Positions 33,011 to 42,286 of a DNA stretch of 64,000 nt are shown piece after piece (position 1 is the first letter of the stretch; each line of letters opens with the position of its first letter). Source of the stretch: Kappaphycus alvarezii (Eukaryota > Rhodophyta > Florideophyceae > Gigartinales > Solieriaceae); assembly GCA_002205965.3 (NCBI GenBank), contig NADL03000699.1, positions 558,001 to 622,000 on the forward strand. The letters are read 5' to 3'. A model generated the notes under the pieces. That model was not told the DNA's origin, made no database searches, and was given only the letters and a program-made list of their open reading frames with translations. Both the position numbers and the translations under genes were made by a program.

Positions 33011-33199
33011 GCTCGTACAGTATACAGTACTACTGTACACTGTACTTGCACTGTACACGAGTAGAAACCCCGGAACGACCGCCCCTATAAGAGGACGAGA
33101 GGGCTGCCGGAGTCCGGGGGAAGGGAATGTAGGTTCCGCATGGCCGAAAAAGGAGAGAAGCAGAGTAAACGGAAAACAAGCATTACATGGCTATACGGC
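33011..33199. other. no gene; cluster of GTACAGTA/TACTGTAC words
   Basis: Between 33012 and 33060 the palindromic words ACAGTA and TACTGT occur repeatedly. No coding motif. Confidence 0.4.
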
Positions 33200-33511
33200 T
33201 AAGAACTAACCGGATGTTCTACCTAAGTCGCGTGTAAAGGGGCACGGGATAGGAGCTACATTGCAATAGAAGACCACAGTGTGCAACTTATGCGCTGATA
33301 AAGACGCCTGCAGATTACTCTTGTGGTTGCGATAAACTTCTCTGCGATGCGCGGGATGTATTCTTCGAGGAACACAACAGAGGCGGGGGATAGAGAACCC
33401 AAGGAATCGAAAGCCAAGAGTTGAAACTTGAAGTTTGGTTCCTGGATGGTGTTGTGCGAAGGGGGCCGGATGCTTCGTACCAGTTTGCGCTCCAAGTCCT
33501 TGACTTTGACT
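33200..33511 (-). pseudogene. RT/RLE family copy R5, segment 4: C-terminus
   Basis: Continues the endonuclease of copy R5 after the tail insertion at 33512-33627: KDLERKLVRSIRPPSHN, SLGSLSPASVVFLEEYIPRI, AEKFIATTRVICRRLYQRIS. Joining it to the segment at 33628 restores one frame without any added base. The last part is the helical C-terminus that follows the nuclease core in this family. Confidence 0.65.
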
Positions 33512-33627
33512 AGTTTCTTCCCCATTATTGTGTCGGTATACCCTTTTTGAGTTGATTGCGGTTGTCTGGAAAACCATGGGATAGACCGGATATATCTTCC
33601 AAGAGCAAAACACCCAAACCTTTTCCA
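33512..33627 (+). mobile_element. 3'-tail retroposon copy b, 116 bp, with 9-bp target-site duplication
   Basis: Flanked on both sides by ACTTTGACT (33503-33511 and 33628-33636). Its sequence runs from AGTTTCTTCCCCATTATTG to AACACCCAAACCTTTTCCA. Removal of the insert plus one duplication restores the reading frame of the host gene R5. The same tail occurs at 15274, 15893, 22489 (minus) and 60047 (minus). Variable 5' ends with a fixed 3' end and flanking duplications are the pattern of target-primed reverse transcription. Confidence 0.85.
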
Positions 33628-35547
33628 ACTTTGACTTGGTGGGCGATGTCGGCGGCCATTTGTGTGGACCTTGTGCGTACGCCTTGTTTGAAAGGAGAGA
33701 GAAGGTTAAGGTCACAGGCTGTGGGGCGGACCTGATGGCCACTGGGCCGGGGCGGGGGTTGAACGAGATGTCCGCAGGGGGGATATTCGTTCCAGGGCAA
33801 GAAGCCGGACCTCGTATTGGCAGCCCAGGCCCGCTGCGCGAGCAACGTGGTAGGCGAAGACGTTGCGTGGCGAGTTGTGGCGGTGCGGGCGACCGAAGCC
33901 GGCAGACCGGAGTATGGCTGCCAGTGGGTCGAGGACACCGTCATAACGCTTATGGGATGGGCGTTGAGAAAAGCGGCGGCGGGGCTGTTCCGAAATGCCA
34001 GGCCACGAATCCTGTGCCGAACGTCGTCGGTGCCGTGGTCAGCCGGGTTGGGGTGCGTCGCCCACGAGCCGTCGCGCCAGTGGACCCTTGCCTGTACCTC
34101 CTGCTGCACACCATTTCGGTAGGTTTGGAGGTTGGATGGTTTGGCAGCAAGCAGCCCTGGGTCAAAGGGGCCAGGTTCGACGGAGTACGTACGTCCGGGG
34201 AAACATAGCACGAACTCCCGGAGTCGTGGCAAGGCTTGACGGACCAGAAACGCCCTGTCGCCCCGGTATCGATGACCGAAGAGGGCGGCGGAATGTTACG
34301 TGGGGTACGTTGCCGATCTCTCGCGAGCCGGAGCCGCGTCGATGATGCTAGCGACAACCGCCCTGTGTAGGAACGTGGAGATGAGGGTAAATCCCTGACC
34401 TCCCAGGTGGAGGGGTAGCGTGGCTTGGTCCCATTGTTGAAATAGCAGCACTCGCAAGAGCCGATATACAGTTGTAAACTGACGGTTCGCTCGGTCGATG
34501 TAGTGGATGGACAGCTTTACTGATAGTCTGAGCTAGAAAATGACGCGCGATAAGGGGGAAAAAGGGTAATTCTCGTCGCCGGTGGAGCCGCGCTTGCAGC
34601 GTGATAAGGACTGGTTGACGGACGCGGGCTGCGACTACGTTTCATGCGTTGATGATTACAGATCTTGCGGGATCCAATTTCCCGCCAATGGGATCAACAT
34701 TCCAACACCCATGCGGTATCCGACACGGCGATCCCGCGGAGCTCCCTGCAACACGGCCTCTGCAGTGCGTCGAAGGCGTGTGCAGCGGGGGCGGCGTGTT
34801 GTGGGTCGGCGAGCCGAAAAGCGTGGGTGACGAGGCGTGCCGACACCCAGAGCCTATGCATGTGAAATTGGGCGTTGGAGGTCACGGACGTGGGCAAGCA
34901 GTTTGATGGGGCGGCGTCACCCATCGACCTCGCCCCGAAGGAATGAGTCGGTGAAGGCCCAGTTGCCGATCAGCGCTCCCAGGAGCTCGAAGCCGTCGTA
35001 AGAGCATTCGGACAGAGGAAATTCGCAGAGAAAGTCCGTGCGGTCCGGCAGGAGCGTGTTTGGCCAGAAAATGCGCGTCTTCCTCGCGTTGACGTGGAGG
35101 CCAACAGCCGGACCATCTACCTGAAGGAAGCGGAGAGCTCGGCGCAGAACCTGGAGTGTCCCTATGCGGGTCCGGTCGTCCGCGTACCATTGACTCAGCA
35201 CAATGTTGCTGTCCCCGGCGATTCTCCGGATAATTGGATGGATCGTGAGGGAGAACAGCAACATACTGGCCGGGTCGCCCTGCTGGTGCCCTGAGCTCTC
35301 ATGATGACTGTGTTTTGGCGATTCGGTATAAGCAACGGTGGCTGAGTGCGACCGTACATCATATTTACGAAGTGGGCCAGAGAAGGAGCGAGTGCTGGAA
35401 GGTGACGCAGCAATGACTGGCGATCAACGCGGTTGAAAGCGTTGTGGGCGTCAATGAGGACCGTGGAAACATGCGAAGCATTAGAGAAACGGCGAAGCAG
35501 GGTGCGTGTGTCATGGATGACCGCATCCATCCCGGACTTGATACCAT
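33628..35547 (-). pseudogene. RT/RLE family copy R5, segment 3: RT palm to endonuclease
   Basis: From 35547 the minus strand reads IKSGMDAVIHDTRTLLRRFS and VSTVLIDAHNAFNRVDRQSL, the RT motif with the first catalytic Asp intact. After a frameshift near 35290 comes WYADDRTRIGTLQVLRRALR, with the YADD catalytic pair (about 35195-35150) and VGLHVNARKT. The zinc-knuckle and endonuclease area (34360-33630) is present in mixed frames, ending with DIAHQVKV at the tail insertion. Left of it lies segment 4, right of it copia element 1. Confidence 0.7.
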
Positions 35548-35780
35548 TAAGTATTGTGGGTGTCGGATAGATGCGATCGTCCGATAGTCAGGTAGGTACA
35601 GTCAGAAGTGCACAGTCGGCGATCATGCCGATATCAGAGTCAGTTTACATGTTAAGGTCTGGCTACTTATAGACAGAACTCAGATACACTAAGGGTGTCC
35701 ATGTAAGTGATTACAGAATACAAATATGTAAGAGGACGTCGTCGCAGTAAATTGGTTCAAATAGATTACGTCCGTTCATA
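35548..35780 (-). repeat. copia element 1, 3' LTR
   Basis: 233 bp; starts TAAGTATTGTGGGTG and ends CGTCCGTTCATA in plus orientation. The ends are TA...TA, not TG...CA, but the boundary is fixed by the target-site duplication on the left and, through the other copy, by the adjoining primer site. Confidence 0.85.
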
Positions 35781-35791
35781 TCGCTCTTCTT

Positions 35792-36600
35792 TTAGCCAGG
35801 GTTTCTTTCGCACGACTTGGTTTGAGCCACAGAGTCAAAGTCGATCGATAGCCTTCCTGTAAACAATTTCAGCTGTAGGGCTTCAGCCAGTGGGCTATCC
35901 TTCTTCGTAAGAGGATCAGCCAAGTTAGTGGTGCCTGGAATCCATGAAATCTTATCAACGGCACCAGTTTGAAACTCATACCGGATAGAGCTTACATCAC
36001 GGCGGATAGATTTGTCAATTGAATTTTTCTGTGTAGAGAGAGATTTAAATAAATCTTTTGAGTCTACACAGAGGCGAATCTTGATGTCGACATTGAGAAG
36101 CTCGTTGTATGCATTGCATATCATTTTGCCGTCTTCTATACCTTCAGAGGCTGCAAAGATCTCAGCAGAGGGTATACTCTTGACGGGTCGTCTGGCTTTG
36201 TGAGACATCCATAATACGACATGATAAATAGAGTCTTTTCTCATGATAAATAGAGTCTTTTCTCATAGGTCCAACAAGTAGTCCGCAGATAGTCCGAGTT
36301 GCCCAACGTCATCAACACGTGATGCATCAGTAAATACCAGGACACTTAACTCATAGTCCATGCTGTCTTCAGGCCTGGGATATGATATTGTTGTACCAAA
36401 TTTCTTTAGCTGGCGTACAATAGCATTTTGCTCAACAATGTGGTGCACCTGCGTGTTCGGGGCCTTTTGCTGTAGATAGCTTGAGTAAAAGAACACAGAG
36501 GGGAGGCTGCCGTACCAATCCAACCAATGGAGCTGTTCGTTGATGCAAAGGAAGATTTCTCTATTGCATTAAGTGGAGAGTCGCTTTCTTTCCGACGTTG
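35792..36600 (-). pseudogene. pol: copia element 1 RNase H and connection region
   Basis: MDWYGSLPSVFFYSSYLQQK and LSVLVFTDASRVDDVGQLGL (36523-36263) begin the RNase H with the first Asp in FTDAS. It continues at 36244-35792 with YHVVLWMSHKARRPVKSIPS, SAEIFAA (Glu), LCVDSKDLFKSLS (Asp) and VDKISWIPGTTNLADPLTK, the typical copia ending. A 22-bp tandem duplication (36221-36242, 36243-36264) breaks the frame between the two pieces. Confidence 0.8.
36221..36264. repeat. 22-bp tandem duplication inside copia element 1
   Basis: ATGATAAATAGAGTCTTTTC followed by TC occurs twice in direct succession. Being 22 bp long it shifts the RNase H reading frame. Confidence 0.85.
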
Positions 36601-36607
36601 GCGTAAG

Positions 36608-37321
36608 AGAGGATACTAGGTGACAGCTTCAATCTTATCCTCTGCATTAGTCTCGATTGTGGAGTCTTCATGCTGAATGGTATTGATACCGAAAAACCGC
36701 ATTTTGCCAGGACCATGACTGACAGTGCCAAACTTAAACTTCTGGTCGAAAGATTTGAGAAACACGTTGGCGTTATTGCCATGCCCTGCAACCTTGAGGT
36801 CGTCAACGATCTTCGCTCCTAGGAGCACCAGTTTACCATTGCGTTTCTTGTAAAAGAGCTGTGGACTGTATTTCGACTGCAGTAGTCCAAGTTCAATCAT
36901 GATGGCATCTGATTGAGATTGCCACTTGGCGTTTGAATTAACCAGACCATACGCGGCGGTAAGAAGCAGCCACATATGAGATGAGCGCATACGACTTTCG
37001 GTTGGTGGCCGAACATATAATCGCGATCAGCTGCACCAGTCTGAATGAAGGCTGCAGTTACATCAGCTTTGTAGAGCTGCCATCCAAGTAGCGACGCAAT
37101 AGATTCGAGAACACGTAGACCAGTCGGGGGACAGGTGGTACAATCTTTGCTCCGGATGTCTTTGAGATCATCTTCGTTGCCATGAGGGCAATGCGTGCTT
37201 TCAATCTCAAAGTGCCATCATCGTTCCTCTTCACCTTATAAATTGTGTGACTATTTATCACATTCGCACCTTTGGGAATATAGCGATGATATACGGGCCG
37301 GGCAGTCTTCAGAAACGTTTC
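36608..37321 (-). pseudogene. pol: copia element 1 reverse transcriptase
   Basis: After the TAA at 37322-37324 the same frame continues RPVYHRYIPKGANVINSHTI and YKVKRNDDGTLRLKARIAL, the canonical copia RT start (LKARI). Following a frameshift near 37050, the frame 36990-36616 has HMWLLLTAAYGLVNSNAKWQ and, in place of YVDD, IVDDLKVAGHGNN (about 36800). The Asp pair is kept but Tyr is Ile. KFKFGTVSHGPGKMRFFG closes the palm/thumb. One stop and at least one frameshift. Confidence 0.8.
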
Positions 37322-38227
37322 TTATTCTACAGTATACGCGTTGACAAGGGGATATTGGTCGAATCCTTGTGCACGGTATTTTAGAAAGGGCTTGTTGCCA
37401 AAGTGTTCTAGCATCGAAGACAGGACTTCATGTTCAGAACTGATTACATGAAGATCATTAGTTACCTTTCCGCTGTTGCCAGAGAGCGGAGTAGAGTGAT
37501 TCCACTGTACTGTTGTCATATCAACGGTTTCAATATCACCGTTATCATAATGAATAGTCATGCGACCGTCATCAGATTCGGAGTGGACAGTGCCAGGGTA
37601 CACAACACTGTCTTCATCCCAGAGCACATCAACACGGTCACCAACGGAAGGAGAATTGTTGCGGTCTGCCGAGAAGTCACTGTCAGGAGCAGTATTGGGG
37701 TTTTCAGAGGGACTTTCCGAGGAGTTCACATCGGTATCCGGGTTGTCGGGGTGGAAAGCCTGAGTACTAATAGTAGATTCAGGCTGCAATTCAAGTCTGG
37801 CTATGTCTTGAATCGACTCATCAATGGAGTCAAGGCCATGCTGAACAATCTGCGCGAAGCTGTGCTGAGGAAGGGACGGTCTTGCGTCTTCGAGAGCAGC
37901 AGTAATAGAGCGACCATTGGCGCCGGGGACTGTGACTGAGCGAGCGGAGATATCGATGGAGAGGATTGGTTTAGGCGTTGACCACCTGCCACGCTTTTCC
38001 GTGTCCTTTTTTTGGTATATATCCACAGAGTCATCGACTGAGAGAGGAACTTCGGTTACAGCCTTCGAGCGAAGAATGAGGGCCAGTTTGCAACGTGCTT
38101 GGAGCTGTTCCTGTGCCTTGAGGACATCGGCAAGGATTACTGTGTCGGCAGGGCAGGCATTGACGGGTTTAGTGAACCCTTTGGCCATTTCAAAGGCAGA
38201 CATAATTTCGTTGCCGTACAAGTCATT
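37322..38227 (-). pseudogene. pol: copia element 1 integrase C-terminus and linker with a Tudor-like segment
   Basis: In the frame of the preceding segment after one in-frame TAA (38228-38230). Starts LYGNEIMSAFEMAKGFTKPV, where YGN-x-x-SAFE-xAKGF is typical of this group of copia integrases. Around 37640-37485 lies VGDRVDVLWDEDSVVYPGTV and RMTIHYDNGDIETVDM, which has the spacing of a Tudor-like or SH3-like barrel (V-x-V-x-W, YPGTV, YDNGD-xE). Ends at a second in-frame TAA (37322-37324). No other damage in 300 codons. Confidence 0.75.
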
Positions 38228-39808
38228 TTAAATAGTGATGGCACGATAAGCAGCAAGTACATGGTCAAAATTAGCATGAAAAGCGGCTTTCAGGCGAAGG
38301 AAGACGGATCTAATGATGTTATGCTTAGACTCGATCGGGTTCTTGTGATGTCGCTGCGGTGTTACGTTCTTAATGGGGATGCTAACTGAGTCTGCATACT
38401 CTTTAAAATCACCGACGGCGAAGGCTTTGTCACATAGAAAGGAGTCCGGAAGCCAGAACTGAGAATTCCAACAGGCCGCAAAACCAATAACTGCTTCTGA
38501 AAGAGAGTTTGTACGGACAACATGGCATGAAGAGTAGCGTGAGTGTAGTTCCATGCAGTGAAATAGACAGAGCCCTTCCAGAAATAGATGGTCAATACAT
38601 AGAACTTCATTCAGTGCTTTCGACAGGGAGCTGATTGAGACTTTGCGTGACGGCTGCGGCGTAGCCATGGACCGACAAGCAGGGCATTCATTGACCAATT
38701 CGGATAGGTAGTGAGAGACCGCGTCATTCCAAAGAGGGTTTCTCTCAAGTAGCAGTTTGAAATCAGAAAAGGACATGTGGCCGCATACGTGCTTGTGAAT
38801 CTTGTCAATCGTTCGTTTCACATCAGACCATGAGGATTCAGTAAGCGATATAGCAGACATACAAGATAGAGTGGACCCTTGGTTGATGTTTGTCTCCATG
38901 GGAGAAGGAATAAATCTGTCAAGTTGAATAAAGCTCAAGAAGTTACGGCTGATAGTAGAGATGCAGTGTTCGACACCGTTTGATACAAAGACAATGGCAT
39001 TACGACCAATGTTCTCTATGTTAGCCTTGCTTGTTACGTTGCGCCCTATCACCCACTGTGATGACCCTTCAAGTACCACGTGTACAATACGCACAGGGAC
39101 ACCAGTGTCAGAGGTGGCGGTCAAATAGATTGATCCAAGAATCTTGCGAGAAGGGCTGGCATGATCTCCAGTCCCATATTGCCATGAGTTATACCCTCGA
39201 AGCACTTTTGGAAGCGGACCGAGCTTAGGGTTCGGGTGCAGCCCAAAGTGATCCGCGAGCATATTGAGCTCGACAATTCCGATTGCGGAGTACGGAGCTC
39301 CACTATCAACTAGAGGTCCTGTAGAGACAGAAGTCTCAGGACATTCGTCAAGGGTCTCCATGTTAAAAGATATTGTCTCCTTTTTCTTTTCGGTAGATGA
39401 GGTATCACCAACATTTTGATTTTCAGAGTTGGGTTGACGAGATGATTGTTCCGTTAGGACTTGCGGCGTATCGAATGACTTGAAGCCTGGCGTTAAGGAT
39501 CCATCAGCCCTATGGTTTCGCTTCCAGTTCCCATACTTACCACATGTATCACAGGGGTACTTCATCGTAGGCGATATTTTTGTGCGATTGCGACTGTAAT
39601 CTCCATGACTATTATGGCTTATGTTCATGTATCCAGACCCAGCAGCCAGTGTACCGGATGTGTGACTAGCATTAGAGTGAACAGCTTTGTCACACTGCTT
39701 GATGACAGAAGAGACAGATGCATATGTGACAGCAGCAAGATACTGGTCATTACTGGACTGTGAATTGAGATCAGAGGCCGAAGGGGCCGCGGCAGCCATG
39801 ACAGACAC
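38228..39808 (-). CDS. pol: copia element 1 protease and integrase open frame (526 codons)
   Basis: Open from the codon after the TAG-TGA pair at 39814-39809 to TAA at 38228. Contains a zinc-knuckle-like CDTCGKYGNWKRNH near residue 90, the aspartic protease motif LVDSGAPYSAIG near residue 170, the integrase zinc region HKHVCGHMSFSDFKLLLERN with NECPACRSM, and the core with MELHSRYSSCHVVRTNSLSE and SFLCDKAFAVGD. The Asp of the core start is replaced (MELHSR), which may mean loss of activity. First ATG lies at the fourth codon; initiation as drawn is not certain. Confidence 0.8.
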   Translation of the reverse strand: MSVMAAAAPSASDLNSQSSNDQYLAAVTYASVSSVIKQCDKAVHSNASHTSGTLAAGSGYMNISHNSHGDYSRNRTKISPTMKYPCDTCGKYGNWKRNHRADGSLTPGFKSFDTPQVLTEQSSRQPNSENQNVGDTSSTEKKKETISFNMETLDECPETSVSTGPLVDSGAPYSAIGIVELNMLADHFGLHPNPKLGPLPKVLRGYNSWQYGTGDHASPSRKILGSIYLTATSDTGVPVRIVHVVLEGSSQWVIGRNVTSKANIENIGRNAIVFVSNGVEHCISTISRNFLSFIQLDRFIPSPMETNINQGSTLSCMSAISLTESSWSDVKRTIDKIHKHVCGHMSFSDFKLLLERNPLWNDAVSHYLSELVNECPACRSMATPQPSRKVSISSLSKALNEVLCIDHLFLEGLCLFHCMELHSRYSSCHVVRTNSLSEAVIGFAACWNSQFWLPDSFLCDKAFAVGDFKEYADSVSIPIKNVTPQRHHKNPIESKHNIIRSVFLRLKAAFHANFDHVLAAYRAITI

Positions 39809-39811
39809 TCA

Positions 39812-40297
39812 CTAGGCATCGTCAATTGCCGAGTTAGACAGCAACATTAGTGCTGTGATACACTCCGGCAGCTTTGTCGTGTCGGAGATAGAGTTGAACT
39901 TTGCAACTTGATCACTGGAGCGGGACTCAAAGTTTTTCATGCTTTCCGATGATCCTCTTCTAGTGTTTTGCAATAGGTTGAATGACTTGTAAGCTTCGCT
40001 TACGACAGAGAGGGCATCTCTCTTGTAAATCTGTCCAACGATTAAAGAAACAGCGTCTTCACCAACCAGTTGTGCATCAGTGATACCCGAGCACAGATCT
40101 TTCGCCCGTCCATACAACTGTGATTTGAGGCAGATGGCTTGGAGTGCAGTTGGAATCTTGTTGCTATTATTGTCAGGAAGCGCATTTTGTAAGGTTTGCC
40201 ACAAGGCTAAAGCGTCACGGTACTCCTCTTGATCTCCTCTGCCATCGGTCTATGGCGGAGATTTCGCGTCCCAGGAGAACTTAGGCCGTGAGGGAAG
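39812..40297 (-). pseudogene. gag: copia element 1 gag
   Basis: The frame reads RPKFSWDAKSPP from about 40297, meets a TAG near 40248, then continues QEEYRDALALWQTLQNALPD, SNKIPTALQAICLKSQLYGR and GSSESMKNFESRSSDQVAKF to a TAG-TGA pair (39814-39809). Gag and pol are in the same frame, so in an undamaged copy they may form one polyprotein; the double stop could also be a real gag terminus. I cannot tell from one copy. Confidence 0.7.
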
Positions 40298-40311
40298 GTC
40301 TTTTTGTTGGG

Positions 40312-40327
40312 GCGCTGGGCCCATAAC
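40312..40327 (-). promoter_or_regulatory. copia element 1 primer-binding site, initiator-tRNA anticodon-arm type
   Basis: Directly adjoining the 5' LTR, plus-strand GCGCTGGGCCCATAAC is identical to the anticodon stem-loop of eukaryotic initiator tRNA-Met (CAU flanked by the typical GGGC and AAC). The minus strand, which is the element sense strand, is complementary to it. This half-tRNA priming is known for Drosophila copia and relatives. Confidence 0.85.
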
Positions 40328-40562
40328 TAAGTATTGTGGGTGTCGGATAGATGCGATCGTCCGATAGTCAGGTAGGTGTACAGTCAGAAGTGCACAGTCG
40401 GCGATCATATCGATATCAGAGTCAGTTTACATGTTAAGGTCTGGCTACTTATAGACAGAACTCAGATACACTAAGGGTTTCCATGTAAGTGATTACAGAA
40501 TACAAATATGTAAGAGGACGTCGTCGCAGTAAATTGGTTCAAATAGATTACGTCCGTTCATA
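40328..40562 (-). repeat. copia element 1, 5' LTR
   Basis: 235 bp, adjoining the primer-binding site on the left and ACCAT on the right. Differs from 35548-35780 by about five substituted bases and one 2-bp indel, implying a fairly recent insertion. Confidence 0.85.
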
Positions 40563-40567
40563 ACCAT

Positions 40568-40849
40568 TGGCCGTTTGGAATGGCGCGCGGAAGTCTCGAG
40601 AGTCATCGATGGCACCCGGCAGCAGCTCCTTGGTGACAATGCGGCGGATCACCGATCCCAAAGCGATGGGACGTATTTTGTCTGGTTTCGGCGGTGGAGG
40701 CAGCAATGTTGCGGCAGCGAGCAGGGGCAGACCGAGTCTGGCCGGTCCCCAGGCGCAATCAGAGCCACCAACTTCGTCAGCACGCCTTTGCCTGAGATCC
40801 CAGCGACCGAGCTGACCGACGTTTTAAGTAGCAAGTGGAACCAGCGTGC
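40568..40849 (-). pseudogene. RT/RLE family copy R5, segment 2: N-terminal RT blocks
   Basis: Between the copia insertion and AOR copy C. The minus strand reads LLKTSVSSVAGISGKGVLTK near its start and then KIRPIALGSVIRRIVTKELL with DDSRDFRAPFQTANG, the RPIA-x-G block of the RT fingers. The last codon joins exactly with IKSGMDAVIH on the far side of copia element 1 (35547). Confidence 0.7.
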
Positions 40850-40854
40850 CAGCA

Positions 40855-42281
40855 GATAGGGGTAAATCGTCGGGAGAAGAGATATTCAGAACCAACTACC
40901 CCAAGAAGGAGGTGTTGCAAGCGACAAAAGTGCTACCGTGGTATAGTTGAACGAACAAAACGGAGTGTATATGGAAGAGAGTTGAGAGGCCTACAAGCAA
41001 GTACGGAAGGGGCAGGGTCTACCACTGATGCTCTGTGAGCAGCGTGGGAAAAATTTTTCTTGGGTCTGAAGTTGACTCTCAACTCCCTACTACTCAGGAC
41101 TTGGCTTTAAGTTGTCTGCCAACTTGCTTGACCTCTCCATGAGGAAGCAGTTTACTCAGCTTACATAGACTTTTGGCTACCCCTAAAGTCCGAACAAAAC
41201 TACAGAAGGTACCAGGAAATGCATAAAAACAATTTGTGTGGACGATATCCTCTAAACAAAAGATACTTAAGAAACTAACAATCAATGAGGTCCTCTTATT
41301 TCCCATTCTCTAAATCAGATCCAAACAACTCCTCTAAAATATCCATGCTGCCCAAGCAGTCCCACAAATATCTGCGAACGGCTCATAGCTCTCTATTTCC
41401 TCCTGGGAGATATCTAAACTGCTAAAGATATCCCATCCGGTTCCTGCGTCGGCAAAACTTGTTCCATACATTCCACCATTCCAACACTTCCATGCCTCCC
41501 TGTCCTTCATCCTCCTCGTCCTCGTCTTCATCCTCGTCCTCATCTTCATCCCCGTACTCCTTAACCTCGTAGACCAATTCCGGGGCTGCCCACTCCTCAA
41601 AGGTCTCCCCAGCTCCCCCCTCGACCTCCCACTCCTGCCCCTCAGGTACCTCCTCGGCCTCATCCTTGACGAAGAGCTTGCGGACGAACTCGATTATCTT
41701 CTTCTTAGTATGGCGTCGCAGGTAGTCGTCTGCGTCCGTCGGGCCATATACAGCGAGCGCAAGGCCGTTTAAGGGGCGAGAGGGGATTTTTTTGGTGATG
41801 GGGTCGGAGGGCGAAGGTTGTTCATTTTGGTTGTAAATGACTGTAGACGGAGGATAGAGGGTGTTTTGGGTGTGTGGGGGGAGAGGGGTGATGATTTAAA
41901 TGATCGGGGACGTTTGAAGCTTGGACTAAAGGGGTTTAAATAGGCTCCCGGGGCAGGTTCTATCGATTAGGAATAGGTAAAATAAATCTGCAAGGGATTT
42001 TGTAGTAGTGTATTTGCGCCCTTTTTCTCAAAAAAGCGAATTAGGAGGAGGAGGTAAGCAAAAAGGGGAAAAGAACTTGATTCGGGATCGATTCAGAGGG
42101 GTAGATACAGTATAAAAATATCTAGATAAAATGGAAGTAAATTTGGAGAGGACCGCGGTAATGATAAGCAAGGCTCTCAGAGGACGAGGAAGGACCGGAA
42201 ATATAAGCAATTTTGGACAAGGGGAGGTGGTACAGTAAACTAAAAGTCTGTAGATGACGGCGACACAAAATCCGTTCCTAT
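40855..42281 (-). mobile_element. AOR repeat copy C (~1.4 kb) inside copy R5
   Basis: Begins GATAGGGGTAAATCGTCGGG at 40855. Flanked by CAGCA at 40850-40854 and 42282-42286, between two parts of the R5 gene. The inner order is as in copy A: hairpins (near 41070-41125), CTTACATAGAC, gene on the minus strand, CCTATTTAAA box (minus, about 41930-41945), leader ending GGACCGGAAATATAAGCA at 42209. The last 72 bp (42210-42281) are not found in the other copies, so either the repeat ends at 42209 and extra sequence was inserted, or this copy has a longer end. Confidence 0.6.
41296..41825 (-). pseudogene. AOR acidic protein, copy C
   Basis: From ATG 41825: MNNLRPPTPSPKKSPLAP, then a stop and several frame changes. 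The acidic middle is readable only as its out-of-frame shadow (RTRMKTRTRRMKDREAWKCW). The C-terminus GWDIFSSLDISQEEIESYEP and FADICG is nearly identical to copy B. A missing base after FADICG disrupts the final GSMEILEELFGSD. B and C are the closest pair among the five copies. Confidence 0.55.
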
Positions 42282-42286
42282 CAGCA

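Larger units (their letters stand above)
35548..40562 (-). mobile_element. copia element 1, complete Ty1/copia retrotransposon with LTRs
   Basis: Two direct repeats, 35548-35780 and 40328-40562, differ by a handful of positions. The insertion is flanked by ACCAT at 35543-35547 and 40563-40567, and joining the flanks restores the RT frame of copy R5. Coding order on the minus strand is gag, protease, integrase, RT, RNase H. Gag, the protease-integrase part and the start of RT lie in one reading frame, split by stop codons, which suggests a single original polyprotein; later parts are also frameshifted. Recent by LTR similarity, but not coding-competent as read. Confidence 0.9.

Noticed and set aside
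33636-34208. Long plus-strand frame (190 codons) opposite RT/RLE copy R5
   Set aside because: It is antisense to recognisable endonuclease coding sequence and has no motif; GC-rich composition explains its openness.
35792-40297. Possible stop-codon reassignment, suggested by clean frames with in-frame TAG/TAA
   Set aside because: The gypsy element has 266-, 633- and 593-codon frames without internal TAA or TAG, ending at normal stops. In family X a TAG replaces a Trp codon. Ordinary decay is simpler.
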